A DNA stretch of 64,000 nt, taken from positions 3,547,001 to 3,611,000 of the forward strand of contig NZ_CP043627.1 in the NCBI RefSeq assembly GCF_016804325.1. The letters are read 5' to 3'. The position numbers and the translations under genes were made by a program. This DNA is from Methylobacterium aquaticum (GTDB taxonomy: Bacteria; Pseudomonadota; Alphaproteobacteria; Rhizobiales; Beijerinckiaceae). The number at the start of each line of letters is the position of its first letter. The stretch's first letter is position 1. Positions 17,768-25,765 of this stretch are shown here, piece by piece. A model generated the notes under the pieces. That model saw nothing but the letters and a program-made list of their open reading frames with translations, was not told the DNA's origin and did no database searches.

Positions 17768-18526
17768 TCAGGTCCCGAAATACAGTTCGGTGAGACGAGG
17801 ATCGGCGATCAGGTCGGCGACCGGCCCGCGGGCCAGGACCTTGCCGGCGAACATGAACACGCCCTCGTCGCAGAGGTCGCGGATGAACGCGACGTTGTGC
17901 TCGACGACGCAGACCGCGACGCCCCCTTCGGCGACCTCGCGCACCACCTGCTGCATGATCTCGTAGGCCTGGCCCTCGACGCCGGCCATCGGCTCGTCGA
18001 GGAGCAGGCAGCGGGCGTCGTTCATCAGCGCACGGGCGACGCCGACGAGCTTCTGCTGGCCGAACGTCAGGTCGGCCGCCGGGGTCGCGGCGACGCCCGA
18101 GAGACGTGTGCGCTCCAGTACCTCCTCGGCCCGCCGTCGCGTCCCCGCCTCCTGCGCCCGGACCCCGGCCGGGTCGAGGGCGAGGCGCAGGAGCCGGTCG
18201 CCGAGGTAGCGGCGCGGCCCGACCATCAGGTTGTCGAGCACCGACAGCGACGGAAACAACCGCAGGTTCTGCCAGGTGCGAGCGAGGCCGAGCGACGCCC
18301 GGCGGTGCATCGCCAACCCGTCGAGGCGCTGACCGTCGAGCCGGATCGTGCCGGCGTCGGAGGGGAACACCCCGGAGATCAAGTTGAACAGCGAGGTCTT
18401 GCCGGCGCCGTTCGGCCCGATCAGCCCGACCACTCGGCCTGGATTGAGCGTCAGGTCGATGCCGTCCGCGACCACGATGCCGCCGAAACGCTTGTCGAGG
18501 CCGGCGATCTCGAGGACCGGGGTCAT
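17768..18526 (-). CDS. livG: Branched-chain-type ABC transporter ATP-binding protein
   Basis: The 252-residue ATPase shows Walker A GPNGAGKTSLFN, the LivG-specific extended region after it, the Q-loop region ARTWQNLRLFP, signature LTFGQQKLVGVARAL (degenerate LSGGQ, as often in LivG) and Walker B CLLLDEPMAGVE, followed by VEHN with the switch His. The ATG overlaps the LivM stop by four bases (18523-18526), so the two are translationally coupled. Together with LivF it forms the ATPase dimer of the importer. Confidence 0.92.
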   Translation of the reverse strand: MTPVLEIAGLDKRFGGIVVADGIDLTLNPGRVVGLIGPNGAGKTSLFNLISGVFPSDAGTIRLDGQRLDGLAMHRRASLGLARTWQNLRLFPSLSVLDNLMVGPRRYLGDRLLRLALDPAGVRAQEAGTRRRAEEVLERTRLSGVAATPAADLTFGQQKLVGVARALMNDARCLLLDEPMAGVEGQAYEIMQQVVREVAEGGVAVCVVEHNVAFIRDLCDEGVFMFAGKVLARGPVADLIADPRLTELYFGT

Positions 18527-19440
18527 CGCGCTTCTCCCCGGGTCTTGGCGGAATACGTCTTGGCGGAATACTTCTTGGCTGGATGCCAGGCCTCGCCCGC
18601 CGCGATCAGGCCCTGCGGCCGCAGGACCATGAAGACGAGGACGAGGCCGGTGAACAGCAAGCCCTGGAGCGGCCCGAGGATGGCGGGCGGCAGGTCGACG
18701 AAGGTGATGGCCTGCGGCAGCGCCTGGAGCAGCACGGCGCCCAGCACCGGGCCCCAGGTCGTCCGCACCCCGCCGACCACCACCATGGTCAGGAGCGCCG
18801 CCGATTGCAGGATCTCGAACTGCTCGGGCGTAACGAAGCGGAAGTAATGGGCGTAGAGGGCGCCCGCGAGGCCGGCGATGCCGGAGCCGAACGCGAAGAC
18901 CGCGACCTTCATGGCGACCGCGTTGCGGCCCAACCCCGCGAAGGCGGTCTCGTCGTCGCGCATCGCCGAGAGGGCGCGGCCGTAGGGCCCGTGGGCGATG
19001 CGCCAGTTGAGCCACACCGTGAGACCCGCGAAGGCGATCACCAGGGCCGCGTAGGCGCCCCTGCCGCCGTCCTGGACCAGGAAGGCCGGGATGTTGGTGA
19101 GTCCGCCCGCGCCGCCCGTGACGGAGATGTTCTTGATGGCCTCGAGCACCCCGAGCTGGAAGCCGATCGAGGCGATCAGCAGGTAGTCGCCCGAGACCCG
19201 CAAGGACGGCAGTGCGACCGCGGCAGAGGCCGCCGCCGCGGCGAGCGCCCCGCACAGCATCGCGAGTGGCACCGGCAGGCCGAGGTCGCGGGCGAGCAGC
19301 GCCGAGACGTAGGCGCCGATGGCGTAGAAGACCGGGTGGGCGATCGAGACCAGGCCGGCATAGCCGATGATCAGGTTGAAGCTCGAGGCGAGCGCGACGC
19401 TCAACCCGATCAGGATCGCGAGGGTGATCAGGTAGTCCAT
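18523..19440 (-). CDS. livM: Branched-chain-type ABC transporter permease
   Basis: This 305-residue permease has eight to nine hydrophobic helices and the LivM hallmarks SFNLIIGYAGLVSIAH near the N-terminus and the cytoplasmic loop LSAMRDDETAFAGLGRN that couples to the ATPase. The C-terminal tail carries a tandem repeat (KYSAKTYSAKT) generated by 15-bp DNA repeats at about 18544-18588. The start codon is preceded by GAGAGGCG, which is part of a 14-bp tandem duplication of the end of livH. Confidence 0.92.
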   Translation of the reverse strand: MDYLITLAILIGLSVALASSFNLIIGYAGLVSIAHPVFYAIGAYVSALLARDLGLPVPLAMLCGALAAAAASAAVALPSLRVSGDYLLIASIGFQLGVLEAIKNISVTGGAGGLTNIPAFLVQDGGRGAYAALVIAFAGLTVWLNWRIAHGPYGRALSAMRDDETAFAGLGRNAVAMKVAVFAFGSGIAGLAGALYAHYFRFVTPEQFEILQSAALLTMVVVGGVRTTWGPVLGAVLLQALPQAITFVDLPPAILGPLQGLLFTGLVLVFMVLRPQGLIAAGEAWHPAKKYSAKTYSAKTRGEAR

Positions 19441-19441
19441 G

Positions 19442-19469
19442 TCTTACGCCTCTCTTCTTACGCCTCTCT
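19442..19469. repeat. 14-bp perfect tandem duplication at the livH-livM junction
   Basis: The sequence TCTTACGCCTCTCT occurs twice head to tail at 19442-19455 and 19456-19469. On the coding (minus) strand one copy encodes the last codons and stop of livH. The other supplies the GAGAGG ribosome binding site of livM. Confidence 0.8.
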
Positions 19470-20417
19470 GCGGGCAGGCGCCGGATCGGGAGCGGGATCG
19501 CCGAGATCGACACTGGCGACCCGGCGCGCCAAGCCGCGCTTGCGCTCCGGCAGGCGGATGCCGTTCGGCAGGAACACGATGGCGAGGAACAGGAAGACGT
19601 AGAGCAGGAAGCCCTGCCACTCGGCCGGGATGAACAGCACGCTGGCGTTCTGCACGACCCCGAGCGCCACCGCGGTGAGGGCCGCGCCCCAGAGGTTGCC
19701 GATACCGCCGATGATGGTGGCCGCGACGGCAAACAGCATCAGCTCGATCGAGGTCGTCGGCTGGACCTGGGCGCGGGCGCCGTACAGGCACATGCCGACC
19801 CCGACGAGAGGGCCGGCGATCACCACGGTGGCGAGGTAAACCCGGTCCTTCTCGATGCCGTAGAGCTCGGCGAGGTCGGGGTTGTCGGCGACCGCGATCA
19901 TGAACCGGCCGGTCCGGGCGCGGCGAAGGTAGGTGAAGAGGAGCGCGAGCGAGACGAGCATCGCCCCGATCGCCGGGCCGTCCCAGGCGCTGATCGCCAC
20001 GTTGCCGACCAGCGTCACCGGCCAGAACAACGACGGGAACACCGTGGTCGGCCAGGTGCCGAACACGAGCATCGCCAGATAGGCGATCAGCTCGGACACG
20101 ATCAGGGTGAAGATGAAGATGAACATCGGCGTCGCGCGCCGCCGCCGCAGCGGTCGGAACCCGACCCGCTCGAGGAGCGCGCTCGCCCCCGCGGAGGCCG
20201 CGAGCGCGAACGGGCAGCCGACCCAGCCGGGCAGGCCCGCCATCGAGACGGCGGAGTGGGCGGCGTAGAACGCCACCGTCATCACGCCGGCCTGGGCGAA
20301 GTTGAAGATGCGGTTGACCTTCAGCACCAGCGCGAAGGCGACCGCGAACAGCACCAGCGGCGCGGAGGTCGCGAGCGACGTCCACAGCACCTGCGCGAGA
20401 ATGTCGAAGGACAGCAT
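19458..20417 (-). CDS. livH: Branched-chain-type ABC transporter permease
   Basis: The 319-residue permease has about eight membrane helices and the LivH-type segment KVNRIFNFAQAGVMTVAFY near the N-terminus. In the second half it has the ATPase-contact loop FMIAVADNPDLAELYGIEKD and the conserved IIGGIGNLWGAALTAVALG. It pairs with LivM to form the membrane channel. It is 28 bp downstream of the binding-protein gene and 17 bp upstream of livM. Confidence 0.92.
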   Translation of the reverse strand: MLSFDILAQVLWTSLATSAPLVLFAVAFALVLKVNRIFNFAQAGVMTVAFYAAHSAVSMAGLPGWVGCPFALAASAGASALLERVGFRPLRRRRATPMFIFIFTLIVSELIAYLAMLVFGTWPTTVFPSLFWPVTLVGNVAISAWDGPAIGAMLVSLALLFTYLRRARTGRFMIAVADNPDLAELYGIEKDRVYLATVVIAGPLVGVGMCLYGARAQVQPTTSIELMLFAVAATIIGGIGNLWGAALTAVALGVVQNASVLFIPAEWQGFLLYVFLFLAIVFLPNGIRLPERKRGLARRVASVDLGDPAPDPAPARREA

Positions 20418-20445
20418 GGGTCCGCTCCCGCCTCCCGTTCGCGCC

Positions 20446-21609
20446 CTACTCGACCACCGCCTTCTTGACCCAGGCGCCGTTCTTGACCTCCATCAGGTAG
20501 ACGGTCTTGTTCACCGTGTGGTCGTCGTTGATCGTCAGCTTGCCGGTGAGCGGCAGGTCGAAGGTGCGGATCGCCAGCATTTCCTTGCGGAAGTTCTCGC
20601 CGGTGAGCGGCAGCTTCTTGTCGATCAGGCCGGAATAGACGGCGGCGACGAGGTAGGGCGCGTCGTACAGGTACTGGGTGTAGGGCAGGCCGTTCGGCTC
20701 GCGGCCGATCTCCTTCTTCCAGCGCGCCAGGTAGGCGGCGACCGCCGGGTCGTCGGCGGCGCCGGGGGCGAGCGAGGTGGCGATGACGCCCTCGGACGCT
20801 TTGCCGAGCTGCTCGATCAGCTTCGGGTTGTAGACCGCCGAGTAGGACGAGACCGGCATCGTCAGGCCGAGTTGGCGCATCTGGGCGATGACCTGCGGCG
20901 TGTCGGCGACGAGGCCCTGGATGTGGACGATGTCGGGCTGGGCCGCCCGGACCTTGAGCAGGGGTCCGGTCCAGTCCGAGGCGCGCGGGTCGTATGCTTC
21001 GTAGGCCACCACCTGGCCGCCGGCCTTGCTGAAGACGTCGCGGTAGATCTGCGCCGCGACCGTGCCGGTCTCGTTGTTGATGTAGAGGACCGCCGCCCGC
21101 TTCTTGCCCATCTCCTTGGCGGCGTAGTTCGCCACCGCCGTGATGTCGACGGCCGCGAGCGGGAAGGTGGTGTAGGTGTAATCGCCGAGTCGGGCGATCT
21201 CGGCCGAGTTCGCACCGACCGAGAGCTGCACCGTGCGGGTGTCGTTCGCCACCGGGGCGATCGCCTTGACCACCGCCGACCAGGCGCTGACGAAGGCCGG
21301 AACCTTGTCGACCGAGACCAGACGGTTGGCCGCCTGGATGCCGGACTGCGGATCCGCCCGGGTGTCGAGCACGATCATCTCGAGCTTGCGGCCGGCGACC
21401 CCGCCCTTGGCGTTGATCTCCGCCACTGCCCATTCGGCGGCCTTGACCTGGTCCTGGCCGTAGGTCGCCTGCCCGCCCGAGAGCGGCATCGCCATGCCGA
21501 AGCGAAGCGGCTCCTCGGCGCGCGCCGCCCCGGCAAGGCTAAGGGACATCGCCAGGGTGCCGGCCACCAGGGCCCGGCGGCTCAAAGGTGCTGCTGCGCG
21601 CGCGCTCAT
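20446..21609 (-). CDS. livK: Periplasmic substrate-binding protein of the LIV-type transporter
   Basis: About 387 residues with a twin-arginine-like signal (SRRALVAGTLAMSLSLAGAARA), then a type I periplasmic binding fold starting LRFGMAMPLSGGQATYGQDQVKAAEWAV. It captures the solute and delivers it to LivHM. The ATG at 21609 is preferred (GAGTGGGA upstream); in-frame ATG 21636 and TTG 21642 are alternatives. The ligand pocket cannot be read from sequence. The operon contains amidohydrolases and organic-acid enzymes, so a ureide, amide or carboxylate ligand is more likely than leucine. Confidence 0.88.
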   Translation of the reverse strand: MSARAAAPLSRRALVAGTLAMSLSLAGAARAEEPLRFGMAMPLSGGQATYGQDQVKAAEWAVAEINAKGGVAGRKLEMIVLDTRADPQSGIQAANRLVSVDKVPAFVSAWSAVVKAIAPVANDTRTVQLSVGANSAEIARLGDYTYTTFPLAAVDITAVANYAAKEMGKKRAAVLYINNETGTVAAQIYRDVFSKAGGQVVAYEAYDPRASDWTGPLLKVRAAQPDIVHIQGLVADTPQVIAQMRQLGLTMPVSSYSAVYNPKLIEQLGKASEGVIATSLAPGAADDPAVAAYLARWKKEIGREPNGLPYTQYLYDAPYLVAAVYSGLIDKKLPLTGENFRKEMLAIRTFDLPLTGKLTINDDHTVNKTVYLMEVKNGAWVKKAVVE

Positions 21610-21702
21610 CGGTCCCACTCTGATTGCAGGGTTCATCGGCAAGGTTCGTCGGGGCTCTCGACCCGGGCGCGAGGCGCGCCCGGGACACCTCCCGGGGGCG
21701 GC

Positions 21703-22401
21703 TCAGGCGAGGGCGCGCAGGGCGTCCAGGGCCTCGTCGGTCGACATCACGTCGGCGTATTTCGAGGCCATGTCGAAGAGGTTGACCGCGTGCGAGGTGG
21801 CGCTGCGGTCGTAGACGGCATCGTGCGGGACCAGGACCCGGAAATTGTACGCGAAGGCGTCGACGACGCTGCCGCGCACGCAGCCGCTGGTCGAGCAGCC
21901 GGTCACCACCAGGCTGTCGGCCTGGAGGTTGATGAGGTAGCTCGCGAGCGGCGTGCCGAAGAAGGCGCTCGGATGCTTCTTCGGCAGCAGGATGTCGCCG
22001 TCCCGCGGCGCGACCGGGGCCGGGAACTCGTAGCCCTTGGCGGCGACGTTCATGATCGCCGGCACCTTGTCCGACAGCCGGCCTTGATCGAAGCCGGCCT
22101 TCGGCGCGACGAGGGGATAGAGGACCGGCCAGCCGCGCTCGCGGAACAGGCCGATCAGGCGCTCGATCCGCGCCACCGCCGCCCAGGCGACCTCGCCGCA
22201 CGACGTCGGATATTCCTCGATCGCCTGCCAGAACGACATCGGCACCGTGCCGGTCGTGCGGTACTGCACGTCGATCACGAGGAGGGCCGGACGTTGGCCC
22301 AGGCCCGTGGTCCGGCCGAAGCCGGCGGCGTTGTAGGCCCGCTGCTCCTCCTCGGAGATCAGGCCGTCCCAGGGTTTCGGGTCGGAGGGTTGGCTGCTCA
22401 T
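21703..22401 (-). CDS. Isochorismatase-like cysteine hydrolase
   Basis: This 232-residue protein has the family's catalytic triad. The Asp lies in ALLVIDVQ (about residue 44), the Lys in LLPKKHPSAFFG (about 140) and the Cys in VVTGCSTSGCVRG (about 173), with the cis-peptide region VTGCST. The subgroup with SAFFGTPL and TSGCVRGSVVDAF includes N-carbamoylsarcosine amidase and maleamate amidohydrolase, so it probably hydrolyses an amide or carbamoyl group. Its place between a C-C lyase and the importer fits a step after ring opening of an imported ureide or amide. It starts 12 bp after the preceding stop. Confidence 0.87.
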   Translation of the reverse strand: MSSQPSDPKPWDGLISEEEQRAYNAAGFGRTTGLGQRPALLVIDVQYRTTGTVPMSFWQAIEEYPTSCGEVAWAAVARIERLIGLFRERGWPVLYPLVAPKAGFDQGRLSDKVPAIMNVAAKGYEFPAPVAPRDGDILLPKKHPSAFFGTPLASYLINLQADSLVVTGCSTSGCVRGSVVDAFAYNFRVLVPHDAVYDRSATSHAVNLFDMASKYADVMSTDEALDALRALA

Positions 22402-22413
22402 CGGTGATCTCGC

Positions 22414-23280
22414 TCAAGCGATCCGGTAACGGGCTTCGCGGGCATCCCAGGCATCCTTGTCGACAGCCCGCTGGCGCTCCTCGAACGAGGCGAGCCGGTC
22501 GGCCACCGCCTCGAGCGAGCCGTCGCGCTTGAGTGCGCCGAGCACGTCGAAGGACGCCTTGAGCGCCGCCTGGAGCGCCGCGTTGGCGTAGAGGACGATC
22601 GAGAAGCCCATCCCGGCGAGCGCCTGCCGGCCCGGATCGGGCGTGCGGCCGCCGAACACGATGTTGGCGACCTGCGGCACCGGGAGATCGCGGGCGATGC
22701 GCGCCAGCTCCTCGACCGAGACCGGCGCCTCGACGAAGGTCGCGTCGGCGCCCGCCTCGATGTAGGCCCGTGCCCGCTCGATCGCCCGGTCGAGGTCTTC
22801 GATCGCCCGGGCATCGGTGCGGGCGATGATCTGGAGATCGCCGTCGCGCCGCGCATCGACCGCAGCCTTGACCTTCTGCACCATCTCGCTCGCCGGGATG
22901 ACATCCTTGCCGGTGAAGTGGCCGCACTTCTTCGGGAAGACCTGGTCCTCGATCTGGATGCCGGCGGCGCCCGCCCGCTCGAGCAGGCGCACGGTGCGCA
23001 CCATGTTGACGGCGTTGCCGAAGCCGGTGTCGGCATCGACGATGATCGGCAGGGTCACGGCGTCCGCGACCGCGGCGACGGCGCTCGCCACCTCGGTGAC
23101 GGTGGTGAGCCCGATGTCGGGTGCGCCGAGATGCATGTTCGCGACGCCGGCACCCGTCACGTAGACCGCCTCGTAGCCGAGATCCTCGATGACGCGGGCA
23201 AACAGCGCGTTGGCGGCACCGGGTACGCTCACCGCGTCGCGGCGTGCCAGGATCGTTTTCAGGGTCTGGGTGGCTCGCAT
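22414..23280 (-). CDS. Isocitrate lyase/PEP mutase superfamily C-C lyase
   Basis: The 288-residue protein has a TIM-barrel fold of the PEP mutase/2-methylisocitrate lyase type. It shows PGAANALFARVIEDLGYEA and YVTGAGVAN at the N-terminus, IIVDADTGFGNAVNM (metal-binding Asp residues), IQIEDQVFPKKCGHFTGKDVI with the family KKCGH motif, and IIARTDAR. Members with KKCGH are lyases that split 2-alkylmalate- or methylisocitrate-like acids, or hydrolases for oxaloacetate and related acids. It is the first gene of the operon. The PrpD-like proteins downstream make a methylcitrate-like sequence of reactions conceivable. Confidence 0.87.
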   Translation of the reverse strand: MRATQTLKTILARRDAVSVPGAANALFARVIEDLGYEAVYVTGAGVANMHLGAPDIGLTTVTEVASAVAAVADAVTLPIIVDADTGFGNAVNMVRTVRLLERAGAAGIQIEDQVFPKKCGHFTGKDVIPASEMVQKVKAAVDARRDGDLQIIARTDARAIEDLDRAIERARAYIEAGADATFVEAPVSVEELARIARDLPVPQVANIVFGGRTPDPGRQALAGMGFSIVLYANAALQAALKASFDVLGALKRDGSLEAVADRLASFEERQRAVDKDAWDAREARYRIA

Positions 23281-23704
23281 CGCTCGGCGTCGTCCGTGAA
23301 GGCTTCGAGGGGGCAGCTCGCCCTCGCAAGGGCACTGCCTCGGGCGCGGCGGCCCGATCGATGCCGCAGGTTTTCGCATGTTCGGCAAACTGTCAACAGT
23401 TTGCCGGCGCAATCGGCGGTTCCATGCCTCGGGCTGTCCGAAAGCGGGTACTGCCTGCACGGGACGCCGCTTCACTCCGCCGAGGAGCCAAGGAGGACTT
23501 CTTCGCCGCGCGGGCCCGGCGGCTGCCGATCCACCTCGGTGGGGAGAAGGCGCAAGTGGTGTCAGCGCTTGCCGCGGCCCTCAGCTTGCTCATGGCTCGC
23601 GCTGCCCAATCCGATGCGTCGACGCCCCTTCCGTCGCCCCGCTGCCCATCCGGTTGACAGTTTGCACATAACGTGAGTTCGTGGCCCGGCATTCCGGTGA
23701 TCGA
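23281..23704. promoter_or_regulatory. Divergent control region between the catabolic operon and its GntR gene
   Basis: The 424-bp region between the divergent starts 23280 (minus) and 23705 (plus). It contains a perfect palindrome at 23383-23406, described separately, and a copy of one half-site (GACAGTTTGC) at 23656-23665, about 40 bp upstream of the regulator start. No small gene in it has support. Confidence 0.6.
23383..23406. promoter_or_regulatory. 24-bp perfect palindrome, probable GntR operator
   Basis: Two 10-bp arms, CGGCAAACTG and CAGTTTGCCG, flank a TCAA spacer. It lies 103 bp upstream of the first operon gene and about 300 bp upstream of the divergent GntR gene. FCD-type GntR repressors bind such inverted repeats, so autoregulation and repression of the catabolic operon are likely. 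The palindrome is seen; the binding protein is inferred. Confidence 0.65.
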
Positions 23705-24397
23705 ATGAGCAATCTCTATCCAATCTCGTCCACCTCCCTCGTCGACGAGGCGTTCGCGAAGCTCGTGGAAGCCATCACGTCAGGCGAGTTCATGCCGGGT
23801 GAGCGCCTCTCCGAGGCGAAGCTGGCGCGCCAGCTCGGGATCAGCCGGGGGCCGCTGCGCGAGGCCCTGCATCGGCTCGAGGGCCGGCTCGTCGTGCGCA
23901 CGCCGCGGATCGGCGTGCGGGTGGTCGCCTTCGACCGCGATACCCTCGAGCAGCTCTTCCTCGTCCGCGAGGCGCTCGAGGGGATGGCGGCACGCCTCGC
24001 AGCCGAACGCATGACGGGGCGGGAGCAGGACGAGCTCGCCGACCTGCTCGACCGCCACGCCGAGCAACCGGACGTCGCCTCCGGCAGGAGCTACGTTCAG
24101 GGTCGCACGGACGAGGATTTCCATTTCGCCATCGTGCGCGGTGCGCGCAACCCGCGCCTGGAACAGCTTCTCCTCGACGAAGTCTACTACCAGCTGCGGC
24201 TTCAGCGCCTGCGCTCGAGCACCCGTCCCGGGCGGGCCCAGGCTGCCCTATCCGAGCACCGGGAGATCCTCGCAGGCCTGCAATCCCGCGACCCGGATCG
24301 GGCGGAGAGCGCCATGCGCAAGCACATCCGCAGCGCCCGTTTCAGCGCACTGGCCGATATCGACGCCACTCACTCCGCGACCGCGAAGACGGCCTGA
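23705..24397 (+). CDS. GntR-family regulator with FCD effector domain
   Basis: The 230-residue protein has a winged helix-turn-helix at residues 10-75 (GERLSEAKLARQLGISRGPLREALHRLE is the recognition region; key part GISRGPLREAL). An all-helical FCD domain follows, with conserved ligand/metal residues in FLVREALEG, DEDFHFAI and ALSEHREIL. FCD regulators sense organic acids or amides. The ATG at 23705 is chosen; a GTG at 23681 is in frame. It is transcribed away from the large minus-strand operon, which is its likely target. Confidence 0.88.
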   Translation: MSNLYPISSTSLVDEAFAKLVEAITSGEFMPGERLSEAKLARQLGISRGPLREALHRLEGRLVVRTPRIGVRVVAFDRDTLEQLFLVREALEGMAARLAAERMTGREQDELADLLDRHAEQPDVASGRSYVQGRTDEDFHFAIVRGARNPRLEQLLLDEVYYQLRLQRLRSSTRPGRAQAALSEHREILAGLQSRDPDRAESAMRKHIRSARFSALADIDATHSATAKTA

Positions 24398-24515
24398 CCG
24401 CCGACGCACGTTCGGCGAGCAGGCTGGGATCGTGAGGCTCTTCGAGCGCCGCGATTGCGACGTGTCGTTCACCCGGGCCGGTACCAGCAGCACCCTTGAG
24501 GTGTCCTGCCGCGAG

Positions 24516-25763
24516 TCAGCTCTCATCCCGATTCGCCAACTGCCACAAAACGTCGGTCAGCACCCGTGCTCCGGCCGTGAGATCGTTCGGCTCCGCCCAC
24601 TCCGCCGGATTGTGGCTGACCCCGTCGCGACACGGCACGAAAATCATGCCGGTCGGACACACGTCATGCAGTTGCCGGGCGTCATGACCGGCGGCCGAGA
24701 GGATGTCGCGATGCGCAAGGCCGAGGTTGCCGGCCGCCCTGGCGATGGCCCCCCGCACGATGGGCGAAAACGTGAGTGACGGATTGTGCTGGATCTGCCG
24801 CACGGACGCGGCGCAGGGTCCCCGCTCCCCCTCGATGATGGCACGGATCGCGGCATCGAGCCGGTCGACCACGGCATTGTCCGGGTGGCGCAGGTCGATG
24901 GAGAACAGCACCTCCGCGGGAACGACGGAGGGAGCATTCGGCGTCACCTCGATCATCCCGACGGTGAGCTTGGTGTCGGCGGGATCGGAAGCGGCCCGGT
25001 CGATGGCGGCGATCATCCGCACCGCCGCCATGACCGCATCACGCCGCTCGTGGCGCTCGGCCGTACCGGCATGCGCGGCCTCTCCGGTGATGCGCACGCG
25101 GTAGCGGCGGGTGCCCTGAATCCCGGTCACGATGCCGATCGAGACGCCGTCGCGCTCCAGGATCGGACCCTGCTCGATATGGGGCTCGACGAAGGCCGCG
25201 ATCGGGCGCCGGAACGGGCGCTGCGGCACGTCCCGGTCGGCAGCGAGCACTGCCGCTAGGGCATCGCCCTGCGCGATCCCCGACGCGTCGCGGATCGTCG
25301 CGACCTCCGCCAGCGTCCGTGCCCCCGTGAAGAGATCCGAGCCGGTCATGCCGGGGGAAAACCGGCAGCCCTCCTCGTTCGTGAAGGCGACGATCTCGAT
25401 CGCGCGTTCCGGCACCAAGCCTGCTGCCCGCATCGCCTCGACGGCCTCGAAGGCGGCCATCACCCCGAAGGCCCCGTCGAAGCGGCCGCCCGTCGGCTGG
25501 GAATCGATGTGCGAACCGGCCATGACGGGGGGGCGATCCGACTGTCGGCCAGGATACCGCAGGAAGAGGTTCGCGGCCGCATCCGTGTACGGTTCGAGCC
25601 CGAGCGAGCGACCGAGCGCCACCAGATGGGCGCGGGCGGCGATCTCGATCTCGGTCAGGGTCTGTCGGTCGACGCCGCCATCCGGGCGGGCGCCGAACTG
25701 ACTCAGCTCCATCAGGCGCCGCCAGAGGCGGTCGCCGTCGACGTGATCGGACGGGCGCGCCAC
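24516..25763 (-). CDS. M20-type Zn-dependent amidohydrolase (allantoate/N-carbamoyl amino acid hydrolase family)
   Basis: The 415-residue protein starts at GTG 25763, where the family's usual opening VDGDRLWRRLMELSQFGA begins. Metal ligands are visible: His and Asp in GSHIDSQPTGGRFDGAFG, Glu-Glu in FTNEEGCRFSPGMTGS, His in VEPHIEQGP, and the late His in DGVSHNPAEW. The dimerisation domain carries GEAAHAGT. Family members (allantoate amidohydrolase, beta-ureidopropionase, L-carbamoylase) remove a carbamoyl group, releasing ammonia and CO2. It is the last gene of a four-gene minus-strand set, 2 bp after the alpha/beta hydrolase. Confidence 0.88.
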   Translation of the reverse strand: MARPSDHVDGDRLWRRLMELSQFGARPDGGVDRQTLTEIEIAARAHLVALGRSLGLEPYTDAAANLFLRYPGRQSDRPPVMAGSHIDSQPTGGRFDGAFGVMAAFEAVEAMRAAGLVPERAIEIVAFTNEEGCRFSPGMTGSDLFTGARTLAEVATIRDASGIAQGDALAAVLAADRDVPQRPFRRPIAAFVEPHIEQGPILERDGVSIGIVTGIQGTRRYRVRITGEAAHAGTAERHERRDAVMAAVRMIAAIDRAASDPADTKLTVGMIEVTPNAPSVVPAEVLFSIDLRHPDNAVVDRLDAAIRAIIEGERGPCAASVRQIQHNPSLTFSPIVRGAIARAAGNLGLAHRDILSAAGHDARQLHDVCPTGMIFVPCRDGVSHNPAEWAEPNDLTAGARVLTDVLWQLANRDES

Positions 25764-25765
25764 GT

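Noticed and set aside
23244..23657. A 137-codon plus-strand frame in the divergent control region
   Set aside because: It crosses the palindromic operator and has no protein-like composition.
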